Assembly (NCBI GenBank): GCA_965201155.1
Contig: OZ241752.1
Coordinates: forward strand, 558,001 to 622,000
Direction of reading: 5' to 3'
Length of the DNA: 64,000 bases
From: JANQOH01 sp965201155
Lineage (GTDB): Bacteria > Pseudomonadota > Alphaproteobacteria > UBA7887
Shown here piece by piece: positions 1 through 8,859 of this stretch (positions within the stretch are counted from its first letter, which is position 1; every line of letters starts with the position of its first letter). Position numbers and translations under genes: made by a program. The notes under the pieces were generated by a model. It was not told the DNA's origin, searched no databases, and was given only the letters and a program-made list of their open reading frames with translations.

Positions 1-714
1 GCCGCCGCCGATATGCGGCTTGACGACGCGAATGTCCGCCTCGTCCATACCGAGGCAGCGGCCCAGCATGAGATGCACATAGAACGGCACTTGCGTGCAT
101 GACCAGACGGTCAGCCGTTCGCGTTCGCCGTCCCACTCCGCCACTGTGGCATTGGGCTCCATGTGGGCCTGATTAACTTCCGCATTCTCGAAGGTCTGTT
201 CGCGGACCAAGGCTGCGGCGGCAAAGCCCGCCTGCGTGTCGCCGAGTTCAAATGCGACATCGCGTTCGACATTACCTTCGCGTTCGTCATGCAGACGCGC
301 CGCACCGGGCGCAAGCGCCTCTTCCACCTCGAAATAAGCCGGCAATTCACGCCACGAGACGTGGATCAGGTCCATCGCCGCTTGCGCTGTTTCGGCGGTA
401 TCGGCCGCCACCGCCGCGATCGGTTCGCCGCGATAGCGCACGCGCCCGCGTGCGAGAGGAAATTCGTTTTGCGCAATCGGCAGCACGCCGAACGGCACGC
501 CGCAATCGGCGCCGGTAATCACCGCGCGCACGCCGGGCAAGGCGCGCGCAGCCTCCGTGTCGATGGAGAGCAGTTCGGCATGGGCGACGGGGGAGCGCAA
601 TATACGCCCGACAAAAGCGCCGCCGCCGAGATCCGCGCTGTAGAGCGCGCGGCCGGCGACCTTGTCGGGACCGTCAATGAGCGGCGTCGGCGCGCCGATC
701 GTCACACTGGTCAT
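1..714 (-). CDS. Molybdenum hydroxylase large subunit (xanthine dehydrogenase / CoxL family), partial
   Basis: Only the first 238 residues are in the window; the frame runs open off position 1. The N-terminus reads MTSVTIGAPTPLIDGPDKVAG, the usual opening of the molybdopterin-cytosine-dinucleotide subunit, followed by RYRGEPIAAVAA and, at the edge, VVKPHIGGG, which precedes the conserved GFG cofactor segment. Members hydroxylate aldehydes, purines or N-heterocycles; the substrate cannot be told from this fragment. The ATG overlaps the stop of the 2Fe-2S subunit gene (ATGA), so the two are translationally coupled. No FAD (CoxM) subunit gene is seen upstream; it could lie outside the window or be absent, as in isoquinoline-oxidoreductase-type enzymes. 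Confidence 0.88.
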   Translation of the reverse strand, partial: MTSVTIGAPTPLIDGPDKVAGRALYSADLGGGAFVGRILRSPVAHAELLSIDTEAARALPGVRAVITGADCGVPFGVLPIAQNEFPLARGRVRYRGEPIAAVAADTAETAQAAMDLIHVSWRELPAYFEVEEALAPGAARLHDEREGNVERDVAFELGDTQAGFAAAALVREQTFENAEVNQAHMEPNATVAEWDGERERLTVWSCTQVPFYVHLMLGRCLGMDEADIRVVKPHIGGG

Positions 715-1178
715 GCTGCCGCCCGTTGCACCGCCTCGATGATTTTCACATAGCCGGTGCAGCGGCAGATATTACTTGCCAATGCGGCGCGAATGTCGTC
801 GGGCCCGGGTTGCGGATTGCGCCGCAGCAACCCCTCGGCGGCCATGATCATGCCGGGGGTGCAATAGCCGCATTGGGCGCCCAGCACCTCGTGGAAGGCG
901 CGCTGAACGGGCGACAGCGCACCGTCGGACGCCAGCGACTCCACCGTCTCCACATGCTTGCCAGCGCAGGAATGGGCCAGCGTGATGCAGGAGAGTCGAG
1001 GCCGGCCGTCAACAAGCACGGTGCAGGCGCCGCATTCACCGCCATCACACCCCATTTTGGCGCCGGTGATCCCCGCCACGTCGCGAAGATAGTCAAAGAG
1101 CAGCATATTGAGCGCCACGGCATCCTCACGCCCGGCGCCGTTCAGCTCCATGAGGAGAAGTTCTTTCTTCGGTTTCAT
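711..1178 (-). CDS. 2Fe-2S subunit of molybdenum hydroxylase (CoxS type)
   Basis: This 155-residue protein carries two 2Fe-2S centres that pass electrons from the molybdenum site. The N-terminal plant-type cluster ligands are C44, C49, C52 and C64 (CDGGECGAC followed by LSC); the C-terminal helical domain provides C103, C106 (CGYC), C138 and C140 (CRC). The length is normal for the family. It is first in the transcription unit, with the large subunit following in an ATGA overlap. The ATG at 1178 gives an N-terminus starting MKPKKELLLMELNG; a later ATG (MELNG) is possible. Confidence 0.93.
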   Translation of the reverse strand: MKPKKELLLMELNGAGREDAVALNMLLFDYLRDVAGITGAKMGCDGGECGACTVLVDGRPRLSCITLAHSCAGKHVETVESLASDGALSPVQRAFHEVLGAQCGYCTPGMIMAAEGLLRRNPQPGPDDIRAALASNICRCTGYVKIIEAVQRAAA

Positions 1179-1198
1179 GCCGCCTGCCCTAACATGAA

Positions 1199-1215
1199 TT
1201 GGCCTGCCGGGCCAA
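1199..1215. promoter_or_regulatory. Inverted repeat in the divergent intergenic region
   Basis: TTGGCC-5 nt-GGCCAA lies in the 138 bp between the divergently transcribed coxS-type and biotin carboxylase genes. A perfect 6-bp dyad in this position could be a repressor or activator site. No regulator gene is adjacent, and GC-rich DNA produces such dyads by chance, so this is tentative. Confidence 0.25.
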
Positions 1216-1316
1216 CATTGCCGCGACGTCCCGCTCTCTCCTCTTCCCCGCCTGGTCGTGTAATTCCCGTCTGCATACCGGCTGCCCTGCGCGCCATATT
1301 CACGAGGAAACAAAGA

Positions 1317-2681
1317 ATGTTCGACAGTGTTCTGATCGCAAACCGGGGTGAGATTGCGTGCCGGATCATTCGCGCTTGCCGCGCGCTGGGGGTGCGCAGC
1401 GTCGCCGTCTGCTCCGAGGCCGATGCGGGTGCGCTGCACACTGTCATGGCTGATACGGCGGAACCGATCGGACCGGCCAATCCGCGCGCCAGCTATCTGA
1501 ACATGGATGCGTTGCTTGACGCTGCCGCCCGCGCCGGAGCAGGGGCTGTTCATCCCGGCTATGGCTTTCTGGCCGAAAACGCCGAATTCGCGCAGCGTGT
1601 CATCGACGCGGGCCTGGTATGGATCGGTCCGGCACCCGGGACGATAGCCGATATGGGCGACAAGGCGCGCGCGCGCCGCCTGGCCGAAGCCGCCGGCGTG
1701 CCAACACTTCCGGGAAGCCGTGATTTCCCGTCCGGCATGCTGGACGGAGTGACGTCGGCTGCGGACGCCGTGGGTTATCCGCTTCTGGTCAAGGCGGCAG
1801 CAGGCGGCGGCGGTATCGGCATGCGGCGCGTCGACGAGCGGGATGCGCTGGAAAGCGTGGCGCGCGCCACCCAATCCATGGCGGAGCGGGGATTCGGCGA
1901 CGGCACGATTTATCTCGAACGTCTCGCCGCGCCGGCGCGGCATGTCGAGGTTCAGATTTTCGGATTCGGCGACGGGCGTGCCGTGCACCTGTTTGAGCGG
2001 GACTGCTCGGTTCAGCGGCGATTCCAGAAGGTGATTGAGGAAGCGCCGGCGTTCGGCCTCGCCCCCGACACCACGGTGGCAATGGCCGAAGCAGCCGTCT
2101 CTCTCGCTTCCGCCGAGAATTATTCCGGGGCCGGCACGGTGGAGTTCATCGTCGGGCCGGAGGGTGATTTCTACTTTCTCGAAATGAACACTCGCATTCA
2201 GGTAGAGCATCCGGTGAGTGAAATGCTGACGGGGATCGACCTGGTGGCAGGACAGATCACCCTTGCACGCGGAGAAACCCCGGCCCGGCTTTCCCAGGGA
2301 CCCATCCGCGCCGCCGGCCACGCCATCGAATGCCGCATATACGCGGAGCGACCGGAACGGCGCTTTCTGCCATCGCCGGGACGCATTGATTCGCTGCGCT
2401 GGCCTGCATCGGGACCGGATTTGCGCCTTGATACCGGCGTGCGCGAGGGCGACACGGTGACCCCGCATTACGACCCGCTCGTCGCCAAGCTGGTTGCGCA
2501 TGGACCGGAGCGCGGTACGGCGCTGGACCGCATGGCGCGCGCCCTTGCCGAGACTCGCATCGAGGGTCTCTCAACGAACCTTGCCTTCCTGCAGCGCGTG
2601 GTCAGCCATCCAGAGTTTCGTGCCGGCGGCGTCTCCACGGAGTTCGTGACCACGCATTTGCAGGAACTCGCGCCGCGTTGA
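1317..2681 (+). CDS. Biotin carboxylase (AccC family)
   Basis: A 454-residue biotin carboxylase, which uses ATP and bicarbonate to carboxylate biotin on a carrier protein for acyl-CoA carboxylation. Visible landmarks are the N-terminal MFDSVLIANRGEIACRII, VHPGYGFLAEN (78-88), the ATP-grasp glycine-rich loop KAAAGGGGIGMR (159-170) and EMNTRIQVEHPVSEM with the catalytic Glu and Arg. The length equals AccC and there is no C-terminal biotinyl domain. The ATG follows a GAGGAAACAAAGA ribosome site; the frame is open upstream to 726 but that part is not conserved. No biotin carrier or carboxyltransferase gene is nearby, so it may serve acetyl-, propionyl- or another acyl-CoA carboxylase encoded elsewhere. 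Confidence 0.9.
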   Translation: MFDSVLIANRGEIACRIIRACRALGVRSVAVCSEADAGALHTVMADTAEPIGPANPRASYLNMDALLDAAARAGAGAVHPGYGFLAENAEFAQRVIDAGLVWIGPAPGTIADMGDKARARRLAEAAGVPTLPGSRDFPSGMLDGVTSAADAVGYPLLVKAAAGGGGIGMRRVDERDALESVARATQSMAERGFGDGTIYLERLAAPARHVEVQIFGFGDGRAVHLFERDCSVQRRFQKVIEEAPAFGLAPDTTVAMAEAAVSLASAENYSGAGTVEFIVGPEGDFYFLEMNTRIQVEHPVSEMLTGIDLVAGQITLARGETPARLSQGPIRAAGHAIECRIYAERPERRFLPSPGRIDSLRWPASGPDLRLDTGVREGDTVTPHYDPLVAKLVAHGPERGTALDRMARALAETRIEGLSTNLAFLQRVVSHPEFRAGGVSTEFVTTHLQELAPR

Positions 2682-2720
2682 TCGGGCGGAATCGTGGAAG
2701 GTCGCGCACATGTCGCAGCC

Positions 2721-3491
2721 TCATGCCTGCGCCGCAACCCACGCCAGCGCTTCCCGGACGTCAACGACGTTCGGTGCCGGGGGCGGCGGCGGACGCTCAA
2801 TCATGAGCACCGGCAACGCCATGGCGCGCGCGGCGGCGATCTTGCTGTAACCGGCCGCGCCGCCTGCATTTTTTGTAATCAGCAGGTCGATAGCCTTGTC
2901 GATGAACAGGGCGCGCTCACTCTCCATGGTAAAGGGGCCGCGCGACACCACAATCTCGGCGCCGGGCAGGAGCGGTGCTGTCGGCGGCTCGAATACCCGG
3001 ACGACGAACCGGCAGGCGCGGCATGCCGCAAATGGCGCCAGACTCTGGCGCCCCACAGTCAAGAATGGCCGCGTTCCCAGCGACGCGACCTGCGCCGCGG
3101 CAATTTCGACATTTACGACGCCCTCCCACCGGTCACCGGGAGCTGCCGTCCATGGCGGGCGCACAAGCGCCAGGCGAGGTACGCCCTCCTGATGGCAGGC
3201 GGCAGCGGCATTGGCAGAGATGGTGTCGGCAAAAGGATGCGTCGCGTCGATCACGGCGTCGATTGCACGCGCGCGCAGCCAGGCGGCAAGGCCGGCAATC
3301 CCGCCGAAACCGCCGACGCGCAATTCGCCTGCCGGCCGCAATGGCCGCGCAGTGCGCCCGGCAAGCGATGTGATGACATGCAGACCGGGGCGTTCAGCAA
3401 GTGCGGCGGCCAACTCCCGCGCTTCCGTGGTGCCTCCGAGAACGAGCAGTCTAAAAATCGGCGCGCCCCCGCAACCGTCCGGCGCGGTCAT
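2721..3491 (-). CDS. cobK: Precorrin-6A reductase
   Basis: CobK reduces precorrin-6A (or its cobalt form) to precorrin-6B with NADPH in corrin ring synthesis. The protein (256 residues, usual size) has the N-terminal RLLVLGGTTEARELAAAL motif and later VIDATHPFA, both typical. The only ATG is at 3491, giving a 41-bp overlap with cbiD and a non-conserved 12-residue leader; the conserved part starts at the ATT/TTT just before RLLVLGG, so a rare start there cannot be excluded. It is the last gene of the minus-strand cluster and is convergent with the biotin carboxylase gene, 39 bp away. Confidence 0.9.
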   Translation of the reverse strand: MTAPDGCGGAPIFRLLVLGGTTEARELAAALAERPGLHVITSLAGRTARPLRPAGELRVGGFGGIAGLAAWLRARAIDAVIDATHPFADTISANAAAACHQEGVPRLALVRPPWTAAPGDRWEGVVNVEIAAAQVASLGTRPFLTVGRQSLAPFAACRACRFVVRVFEPPTAPLLPGAEIVVSRGPFTMESERALFIDKAIDLLITKNAGGAAGYSKIAAARAMALPVLMIERPPPPPAPNVVDVREALAWVAAQA

Positions 3492-4521
3492 AGATCAGCA
3501 CTTCCACCGCCACCGCGGGTCCGGCGACGGTGCGCGCTGCACGGCGCGCATCCTGCGCCACGGCATCGGCCAGCGACTTCCCGCCGGCGGCGAGCACGGC
3601 GCCGGCCGTTGATGCCTGACGGGCGGCAATGATGGTTTGCGCGGACGCACCCAGGCCCGCAAGACGCTCGACAAGCCAAGCGAAGTCCACGCGGCTGCGC
3701 GCCGAGTGCAAATCCAGTTCCCCGCGCGCGAGCTTGCACAGCTTGGCGAACCCGCCAGCGAGGCTGAGTCGCGGGACCGGGCGACGGCGCAGATATTTCA
3801 GTACGCCGCCGGCAAAGTCGCCCATGTCGATGAGAGCCGTTTCCGGCAGGCGGTAGTGCCCCTGCACCGCAGCTTCGCTGGTGCGCCCGGTGGCGGCCGC
3901 AATATGTTCATGCCCTGCAGCGCGCGCCACGTCGATCCCGTGATGAATGCTGGCGATCCACGCCGCGCAGGAATACGGCACGACGACGCCGGTAGTACCC
4001 AGCACGGACAGGCCGCCGACAATGCCGAGACGCCCGTTCATGGTTTTCTCCGCCAGTTCGGCGCCGCCGGGGATGGCAATTTCGACGATGACATCAGCGC
4101 GCGCACCATGGGCCTGCGAAAGATCGAGAATGGCGCTGGCAATCATCGACCGCGGCGCCGGATTGATCGCCGGCTCACCGACGGCAAGCGGCAGTCCGGG
4201 GCGGGAAACCGTTCCGACGCCATCGCCGGCGCGGAAGGTTACGCCGCTGCCCGCCGCACCGGGCCGAACGGTGGCGGTAACCAGCGCCCCGTGGGTGACG
4301 TCGGGGTCATCGCCTGCATCCTTGACGATACCGGCCATGGCCCAGCCCGCGCCCCGCGCCTCCCGCGCGAGTGCAAAGGACGGGCGCTGCCCGCCGGGCA
4401 ATGAAATCGATACCGGGTCCGGAAATGCGCCGGTCAACCGGGCCTGCCACGCGGCGGCGGCGGCGGCGCAGGCGCAGGCGCCTGTGGTCCAGCCCCGGCG
4501 GAGAGGACGCTCCGCGGTCAT
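3451..4521 (-). CDS. cbiD: Cobalt-precorrin-5B C1-methyltransferase
   Basis: CbiD adds the C1 methyl group during ring contraction in cobalamin synthesis. The 356-residue sequence shows the family start RRGWTTGACACAAAAAA, an internal GDGVGTVSRPGL segment, EPAINPAPRSMI, and KTMNGRLGIVGGLSVLGTTG. Alphaproteobacteria that lack CobF use a CbiD homologue at this step, which fits the pairing with cobK. The ATG at 4521 overlaps the fmt stop (ATGA), so cbiD is translationally coupled to fmt; the stop lies inside the 5' end of cobK. Other cob genes are not in the window. Confidence 0.92.
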   Translation of the reverse strand: MTAERPLRRGWTTGACACAAAAAAWQARLTGAFPDPVSISLPGGQRPSFALAREARGAGWAMAGIVKDAGDDPDVTHGALVTATVRPGAAGSGVTFRAGDGVGTVSRPGLPLAVGEPAINPAPRSMIASAILDLSQAHGARADVIVEIAIPGGAELAEKTMNGRLGIVGGLSVLGTTGVVVPYSCAAWIASIHHGIDVARAAGHEHIAAATGRTSEAAVQGHYRLPETALIDMGDFAGGVLKYLRRRPVPRLSLAGGFAKLCKLARGELDLHSARSRVDFAWLVERLAGLGASAQTIIAARQASTAGAVLAAGGKSLADAVAQDARRAARTVAGPAVAVEVLIYDRAGRLRGRADF

Positions 4522-5405
4522 GAAAGTCTTGTTCCGGGGGGGATGGGCCGCCCGCGCAGGGCGTCGCTCGCCTCCATGGCCTTGCGCCCCGGACGCTGAA
4601 CGCGGCGCAGGCGCAGCGCCTCGACACCGCAGGCGATGGTGGGAACATCGTCGATCACCTCGCCGGGCGCGCCGGTGCCGGAGGTCATATCGACAACGAG
4701 CAGCTTCCATGTTTCACCGCCGACGGAGAAGCGCGCGCCCGGTCGGGGGCTGAGCGCCCTCACCTGCCGTTCGATTTCCGCTGCCGGGCGGGTCCAGTCG
4801 ATGATCTCGTCGGCAGCCGTCAGCTTGCGGGCATAGACGGCATCGCCCTCGCACTGGGGTATTTCGGGAAAGTCCCCTGCCAGCGCGTCGACAATCATCC
4901 GGGCGCCGAGCGCGGCGAGACGGTCATGGAGTTCGCCGGCGTCCTGCCCGGCGATGGAGATTGCACGCTGGCTGAGCATGGGGCCGGTATCGAGACCTGC
5001 ATCCATACGCATGATGGTGATTCCGGTTTCCGGGTCGCCGGCCATGATGGCGCGCTGGATGGGCGCTGCGCCGCGCCAGCGCGGCAGCAGCGAGGCGTGG
5101 ATATTCAGGCATCCGCGCCGCGGAGCAGCGAGGAATGGCGGCGGCAGAATGAGGCCGTAAGCGGCAACGACGATGGCATCAAGTGGGGGAAGGACCTCAC
5201 CTTTCAGTGACCGGGGAGAGCGCACCGGCACGGCGGCGGCTTCGGCCGCGCACTGAACAGGGCTTGGCCGCAGCCGACGCCCGCGCCCGGCGGGGCGGGG
5301 CGGCTGGGTCCACGCGAGTACGATGTCATGGCCAGCTGCGAGGATTGCTTCGAAAGCGGGCACCGCAAAATCCGGCGTACCCATGAACCCTATGCGCAGC
5401 GTCAT
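4518..5405 (-). CDS. fmt: Methionyl-tRNA formyltransferase
   Basis: Fmt formylates initiator Met-tRNA with 10-formyl-tetrahydrofolate. The 295-residue protein begins MTLRIGFMGTPDFAVPAFEA and contains AAYGLILP, the active-site segment LNIHASLLPRWRGAAPIQRAI (Asn, His), and a following Asp in DTGPM. The chosen ATG at 5405 overlaps the stop of the ABC ATPase gene (ATGA); an ATG five codons earlier would add MALWR. fmt usually sits next to def; here it lies between a peptide transporter and cobalamin genes, with no def in sight. Confidence 0.95.
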   Translation of the reverse strand: MTLRIGFMGTPDFAVPAFEAILAAGHDIVLAWTQPPRPAGRGRRLRPSPVQCAAEAAAVPVRSPRSLKGEVLPPLDAIVVAAYGLILPPPFLAAPRRGCLNIHASLLPRWRGAAPIQRAIMAGDPETGITIMRMDAGLDTGPMLSQRAISIAGQDAGELHDRLAALGARMIVDALAGDFPEIPQCEGDAVYARKLTAADEIIDWTRPAAEIERQVRALSPRPGARFSVGGETWKLLVVDMTSGTGAPGEVIDDVPTIACGVEALRLRRVQRPGRKAMEASDALRGRPIPPGTRLS

Positions 5406-7012
5406 CCGCCAAAGCGCCAATCGCGCCCCGGCGCGGCGGCGAACAACCGTTTCGTATAGTCATGGCGCGGCGCGGCAAAGAGTGCGGCGGCGGCGGCGGT
5501 TTCAACAATCGCACCGCGATACATGACCGCCACGCGGTCGCACACCTGGGCAGCAACGCGCAAATCGTGCGTGATGAACAGCACGGCGAGGTCGAAGCGC
5601 GCGCGCACTTCGTCGAGCAGCGCAAGGACCTGCGCCTGAACGGATACATCCAGCGCCGACACGGCCTCGTCGGCAATCAGCACTTGCGGTTCCATGGCGA
5701 GCGCACGCGCGACGCAAATTCGCTGGCGTTGACCGCCGGAGAACTGGTGCGGGTAGCGTCCGGCAGCGGCGGGGTCGATACCCACAAGTTCCAGCAATTC
5801 GCGGGCGCGCCGCCAGGCTTCCGCGGCCGGCACGCCGTAATTCATCGGCCCTTCGACGATCGAAGCGCCGACCGGGCGGCGCGGATTGAGCGACCGGTAC
5901 GGGTCCTGAAACACGATTTGCACACGCTGGCGCAAGGGGCGCAACGCAGTCGGAGTGAGTGGAGCGAGGTCTGTGCCGTCCAGCAGGATGGCGCCGGCAG
6001 TCGGTTGCACGAGGCGCATGATGCAGCGCGCGACGGTCGACTTGCCCGACCCTGACTCACCGACAATGCCCAGCGTTTCCCCGCGCCGCAGCATGATGGA
6101 AACATCGTGCGCGGCGCGCACCGTGCGGCCCTGGCGCAGCCAGCCGCCGCCGGCATAGATCTTGGACAGGCTGCGCGTTTCCAGCGCCACCGCGGCGGCG
6201 GGCATGGCTTCCCGCGGCGGTGGTTCCAGGCTCGGAACGGCAGCCATGAGCGCCTTGGTGTAGGCATGCTTCGGCGCAGACAGAAGGTCCGCCGCAGGCC
6301 CGAATTCCACAATGCGGCCCGCTCGCATGACCGCAACGCGGTCCGCGATTTCCGCCACCACGCCAAAATCGTGGGTAATGAACAGCACTCCCATGCCGCG
6401 TTGACGCTGGATCTGCTTGATCAGCGCGAGAATCTGCGCCTGCGTGGTGACGTCGAGCGCGGTGGTCGGCTCGTCGGCAATCAAAAGCGCCGGTTCGAGC
6501 GCCAGCGCCATGGCGATCATTACGCGCTGGCGCTGGCCGCCGGAGATCTGGTGGGGATACATGGCGCCAAGTCGTTCCGGCTCGGGCAGATTGACATCGG
6601 CCATCACAGCGTGCACGCGCGCAGTGCGCTCGCGGCGGTTCAGCCGCGTGTGCGCAGCGAGGACTTCGTCGATCTGCCGCGCGACCGGGAGAACCGGATT
6701 GAGCGCGGTCATCGGCTCCTGAAATATCATCGACATGCGCACGGCGCGCAGGGCCCGCAGACGCGCCGGGGAAGCCTTCATCAGATTTTCGCCCAGCAGT
6801 TCGATGCTCCCGCCGGTAGCATGAAGCTGCCCGGCAGGCAGCAGCCCCATCACAGCCTGGGCCGCGACCGATTTGCCGGAACCCGACTCGCCGACCAGGC
6901 ACAATGTCTCATTGGCGCGCACGTCCAGGCTGATATTCTCGACCGCGTTTGCCCGGTCGGCGCCCGGCGGCAGGCGAACCGTGAGGTCGGTGATGTCGAG
7001 GACCGCGGTCAT
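5402..7012 (-). CDS. Fused double ATPase of a dipeptide/oligopeptide ABC transporter (DppD-DppF)
   Basis: A 536-residue protein with two complete ABC ATPase domains in tandem, equivalent to DppD and DppF joined, as in YejF. The first domain has Walker A GESGSGKS at 41-48, signature SGGQRQRVMIA and Walker B LLIADEPTTALD. The second has another GESGSGKST, SGGQRQRICVARALA and LIADEAVSALD. Both catalytic Glu residues are present, so both sites look active. It powers uptake through the two permeases encoded just upstream (gap of 3 bp) and its stop overlaps the start of fmt. Confidence 0.93.
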   Translation of the reverse strand: MTAVLDITDLTVRLPPGADRANAVENISLDVRANETLCLVGESGSGKSVAAQAVMGLLPAGQLHATGGSIELLGENLMKASPARLRALRAVRMSMIFQEPMTALNPVLPVARQIDEVLAAHTRLNRRERTARVHAVMADVNLPEPERLGAMYPHQISGGQRQRVMIAMALALEPALLIADEPTTALDVTTQAQILALIKQIQRQRGMGVLFITHDFGVVAEIADRVAVMRAGRIVEFGPAADLLSAPKHAYTKALMAAVPSLEPPPREAMPAAAVALETRSLSKIYAGGGWLRQGRTVRAAHDVSIMLRRGETLGIVGESGSGKSTVARCIMRLVQPTAGAILLDGTDLAPLTPTALRPLRQRVQIVFQDPYRSLNPRRPVGASIVEGPMNYGVPAAEAWRRARELLELVGIDPAAAGRYPHQFSGGQRQRICVARALAMEPQVLIADEAVSALDVSVQAQVLALLDEVRARFDLAVLFITHDLRVAAQVCDRVAVMYRGAIVETAAAAALFAAPRHDYTKRLFAAAPGRDWRFGG

Positions 7013-7015
7013 GGC

Positions 7016-7879
7016 TCAGAGGCGCCGCGCCAGACGCGGGTCAAGCGTATCGCGCAGCCCGTCGCCCAGCACATTGATGGCCAGTACCGCCAAGGCAAGA
7101 AACAGGCCAGGAAAGAAAATTATCCACGGCGCCACCTGAAACAGCGCCCGCCCCTCCGCCATGATATTGCCCCAGCTCGGGATTTCCGGCGGGATGCCGG
7201 CGCCGAGAAACGACAGCAATGCCTCGGTGATGATGGCCGACGCGCAGACATAGGTGCCCTGGACGATGAGCGGCGCGACGGTGTTGGGCAGTACGTGACG
7301 CAAGAGCAGCGTGGGCAGGCGCGTACCCATCGTAACCGCCGCCTCGACATAGGGTTCCTCGCGTATGGTCAGCACGACGCTGCGCACAAGGCGCACCACA
7401 CGCGGCACTTCGGGAATGGCAATCGCCGCCACGACCGTGGTGAGATTGGCGCCGGCCAGGGCAATCATGGCAATGGCGAGCAATATGCCGGGTATCGCCA
7501 TGAGGCCGTCCATGATGCGCATGGCGATGGCATCGACAATGCGCACATAACCGGCGAGCAGACCGATGACGAGGCCGACGGCGAGGCTGAGCGTCATGAC
7601 GCACAGGCCGACGATCAGCGAGATACGGGCGCCGTAGACCGTGCGGGTATAGAGGTCGCGGCCGTACATATCGGTGCCGAACCAGTGTCCGGCGCCGGGC
7701 TTTTGCATCCGCGAAACGGGGTCCAGCGCGGCGGGGTCACCAGTCCATAGCAGCGGGGCAAACAGGGCGGCGGCAACCAGCAGCGCAATGACGGAAGCGC
7801 CGAACATGACGCCGGGATGGCGGCGGGCGGCACGCAGCAGGCGCGCCCGCGGCGCAGCGGCGTCAGTGGCCGCGGTCAA
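7016..7879 (-). CDS. ABC transporter permease, DppC type
   Basis: An inner-membrane permease of 287 residues with the N-terminal helix after PRARLLRAARRHPG, the GTDMYGRDLYTRTVYGARISL segment diagnostic of DppC/OppC proteins, and five to six hydrophobic segments. The coupling loop EPYVEAAVTMG that contacts the ATPase is present. The likely start is TTG at 7879, overlapping the stop of the DppB-type gene (TTGA), preceded by a GAGGA ribosome site; no ATG exists near the conserved N-terminus. Confidence 0.9.
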   Translation of the reverse strand: MTAATDAAAPRARLLRAARRHPGVMFGASVIALLVAAALFAPLLWTGDPAALDPVSRMQKPGAGHWFGTDMYGRDLYTRTVYGARISLIVGLCVMTLSLAVGLVIGLLAGYVRIVDAIAMRIMDGLMAIPGILLAIAMIALAGANLTTVVAAIAIPEVPRVVRLVRSVVLTIREEPYVEAAVTMGTRLPTLLLRHVLPNTVAPLIVQGTYVCASAIITEALLSFLGAGIPPEIPSWGNIMAEGRALFQVAPWIIFFPGLFLALAVLAINVLGDGLRDTLDPRLARRL

Positions 7880-8817
7880 TAGCGAATCCTCGGGTCGAGC
7901 GCGATATAGAGCAAATCGACGACCAGATTGACAATCACATAAGCTGCCGAGAACACGAGAATGATCCCCTGGATCACCGGATAGTCCCGGCGCAGCACGG
8001 CATCGACGGTCAAGCGTCCGAGCCCGGGAATATTGAACACGCTCTCGGTCACCACCACGCCGCCGATGAGCAGCGAGAAACCGATGCCGATGACGGTAAC
8101 AATCGGCACCGCGGCATTGCCGAGCGCGTGGCGCAGCACCACCAGATATTCCGGCAGGCCCTTGGCGCGGGCAGTGCGCACATGGTCTTCCGCCAGTATT
8201 TCCAGCACACTGGCGCGGGTGATGCGCGCGATGAGGGCAATATAGACGGCGCTCAGGGCCAGCGCCGGCAGGGCAAGCCGGTGCAGGAAAGCCCCGAGCC
8301 CGTCAGCCAGCGGCGCATAACCCTGAACCGGAAACCAGCCTGTACCGATAGCGAACAGATAGATCAGCACATAGCCCAGTACGAATACCGGCACGGAGAA
8401 CCCCATTACCGCGAACCCCATGATCGCGCGGTCGATCCATGAACCGGAGCGCCAGGCGGCAATGGTGCCCAACGGCACCGCCACCGCCACGGCGAAGAAC
8501 AAGGTCAGCATGGCCAGCGACAGGGTTGGCTCGACGCGTTGCGCGATCAGCGTGGAGACAGGCAGATTCGAAAAAATCGATGTGCCGAGATCCCCTTGCG
8601 CAACGCGCGTAATCCACGCCACGAATTGAATATGCAGCGGCTTGTCGAGGCCAAGCTGGGCACGGATGCGTTCAATATCAGCCGGGCTCGCATAATCACC
8701 CGCAATGACGGTCGCCGGGTCGCCCGGACTCAGATGCAGCAGCAGAAAGACGAACACCGCGACGACGCCCATGACCGGCACGGTCGCCAGGACACGGCGG
8801 GCAATGAACGTAAACAT
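7876..8817 (-). CDS. ABC transporter permease, DppB type
   Basis: A 313-residue inner-membrane permease starting MFTFIARRVLATVPVMGVV, the usual first helix of DppB/OppB. It has the HLSPGDPA motif after helix 1, the QLGLDKPLHIQF periplasmic segment, and the EILAEDHVRTARAKGLPE coupling loop that docks onto the ATPase. It pairs with the DppC-type protein encoded 3' to it, and its stop overlaps that gene's TTG start. Upstream, 42 bp away, is the first of two substrate-binding protein genes. Confidence 0.93.
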   Translation of the reverse strand: MFTFIARRVLATVPVMGVVAVFVFLLLHLSPGDPATVIAGDYASPADIERIRAQLGLDKPLHIQFVAWITRVAQGDLGTSIFSNLPVSTLIAQRVEPTLSLAMLTLFFAVAVAVPLGTIAAWRSGSWIDRAIMGFAVMGFSVPVFVLGYVLIYLFAIGTGWFPVQGYAPLADGLGAFLHRLALPALALSAVYIALIARITRASVLEILAEDHVRTARAKGLPEYLVVLRHALGNAAVPIVTVIGIGFSLLIGGVVVTESVFNIPGLGRLTVDAVLRRDYPVIQGIILVFSAAYVIVNLVVDLLYIALDPRIRY

Positions 8818-8859
8818 CGGCGCGAACGCCCTGCCACTCGGGTTCTGCGGCTCCGAGGG

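Noticed and set aside
726..1316. Upstream extension of the biotin carboxylase reading frame
   Set aside because: It overlaps the conserved 2Fe-2S subunit gene and is not related to biotin carboxylases; the ribosome site and ATG at 1317 define the start.
2700..3632. Plus-strand frame over cobK
   Set aside because: Antisense shadow; cobK on the minus strand is well supported.
6107..7750. 547-codon plus-strand open frame across the double ATPase and DppC-type permease genes
   Set aside because: It spans two real genes on the other strand and has no recognisable domain.
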